Assembly: GCA_012032975.1 (NCBI GenBank)
Contig: JAAUPU010000275.1
Span: forward strand, 1-5,427
DNA: 5,427 nt
Direction of reading: 5' to 3'
Source: Caldilineaceae bacterium
Lineage (GTDB): Bacteria; Chloroflexota; Anaerolineae; Caldilineales; Caldilineaceae
Every line of letters starts with the position of its first letter. The first letter of the stretch is position 1. Below, in pieces: positions 5,174 through 5,427 of this stretch. A program made the position numbers and the translations under genes. The notes below the pieces were generated by a model. It ran no database searches. It was not told the origin of the DNA and saw nothing but the letters and a program-made list of their open reading frames with translations.

Positions 5174-5195
5174 GCGGCGAGTATTTGCTCATTCC
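5167..5195. other. 9-bp inverted repeat over dikinase stop (possible terminator)
   Basis: GGAATGAGC (5167-5175) and GCTCATTCC (5187-5195) are perfectly complementary around an 11-base loop. The dikinase TGA is inside the left arm. The position, between convergent coding regions, suits a bidirectional terminator, but neither strand has a T-run after the stem, so a classical intrinsic terminator is not supported. Confidence 0.4.
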
Positions 5196-5222
5196 AGAAT
5201 CGCAGCCAATCGTCCACTGCTT

Positions 5223-5351
5223 CTACCCCGGCAGCAGTTGAAGGCCATCTGCGCGATATTGCTCGATTCTCTTCTCCTGGGTGATGAGCGTATAGCCATA
5301 TATCATGGCCTGCCATATGAGCAGACGGTCCAAGGGATCTCGATGGTCATC
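5223..5351 (-). pseudogene. VapC-like PIN toxin C-terminal remnant
   Basis: On the minus strand, in a different frame from the antitoxin fragment, residues D-H-R-D-P-L-D-R-L-L-I-W-Q-A are followed by G-Y-T-L-I-T-Q-E-K-R and Q-Y-R-A-D-G-L-Q-L-L-P-G before TAG (5225-5223). This is the C-terminal third of VapC-type PIN ribonucleases ('HRDPFDRLLIAQA...LVT.D..F..Y'), including the late acidic residues of the active site. The N-terminal PIN half, with the first catalytic Asp, is absent. The frame is closed upstream by TGA at 5387-5385 without a plausible start, so no toxin is made. The pair is most simply a deletion that removed the antitoxin 3' end and the toxin 5' end. Confidence 0.65.
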
Positions 5352-5427
5352 TTTCTCTTCTCGCCAAAGCTGATGGCGATCTCTTCACCAGCCCGCACCT
5401 GCTCCATGATTTCTGAGAAGCGAGCTT
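5303..5427 (-). pseudogene. Phd/YefM-type antitoxin fragment (N-terminus outside window)
   Basis: Read on the minus strand from the right edge, the frame gives A-R-F-S-E-I-M-E-Q-V-R-A-G-E-E-I-A-I-S-F-G-E-K. This is the typical Phd/YefM pattern 'A+.FSE(L/I)(L)..V..GEE..I', the DNA-binding part of antitoxins that repress their own operon and neutralise a partner toxin. After about K-R-K-M (near 5348) the similarity ends and the frame reaches TGA at 5305-5303 through unrelated residues. The toxin-neutralising C-terminal part is therefore missing. The start and promoter lie outside the window. Functional antitoxin activity seems unlikely, though the DNA-binding half could persist. Confidence 0.6.

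Noticed and set aside
4879..5316. Minus-strand open frame of 145 codons
   Set aside because: It crosses the dikinase end antisense, and the PIN remnant lies in a different minus frame; its product shows no family pattern.

Overview
The window is bacterial, of moderately high GC, with short intergenic gaps and Shine-Dalgarno-led starts. It holds an unusual number of small repeats and broken genes. The mix of accessory enzymes, single-domain GIY-YIG nuclease, dispersed palindromes and toxin-antitoxin debris would fit a Chloroflexota-like or other environmental (possibly metagenome-assembled) genome. That placement is weak inference: no phylogenetic marker is present.

Layout, left to right. (1) 3-599 (+): the C-terminal two thirds of an alpha/beta hydrolase, cut by the window edge just upstream of its nucleophile Ser. 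(2) 601-747 (+): a start-less winged-helix tail like the C-terminus of Fic-family or related regulators, probably a relic. (3) 816-1706 (+): an intact class I SAM-dependent methyltransferase of the leucine-carboxyl-methyltransferase (LCM/TIGR00027) type. (4) 1715-1882: a non-coding block closed by a perfect 9-bp terminal inverted repeat and packed with four hairpins about 30 bp apart. (5) 1950-2342 (+): a small GIY-YIG nuclease whose last ~30 codons run through a pair of inverted REP-like palindromes (2245-2275 and 2306-2336). (6) 2359-5173 (+): a PEP synthase / rifampin-phosphotransferase-like dikinase, ATP-grasp then phospho-His domain, broken into three reading frames by two apparent single-base deletions and ending in a short hydrophobic segment plus seven Arg. 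(7) 5223-5427 (-): a Phd/YefM-type antitoxin fragment joined out of frame to the C-terminal end of a VapC-like PIN toxin, a deletion scar running off the right edge.

The enzymes do not make an obvious pathway. The nuclease and dikinase are 16 bp apart and may share a transcript; the others look like independent accessory genes. The most interesting part is 1715-2336: a nuclease gene flanked on one side by a multi-hairpin element and on the other by an inverted palindrome pair with compensatory stem changes. I put this forward as a candidate nuclease-plus-repeat module, which is a hypothesis and not demonstrated. The dikinase also carries two in-frame copies of another short repeat.
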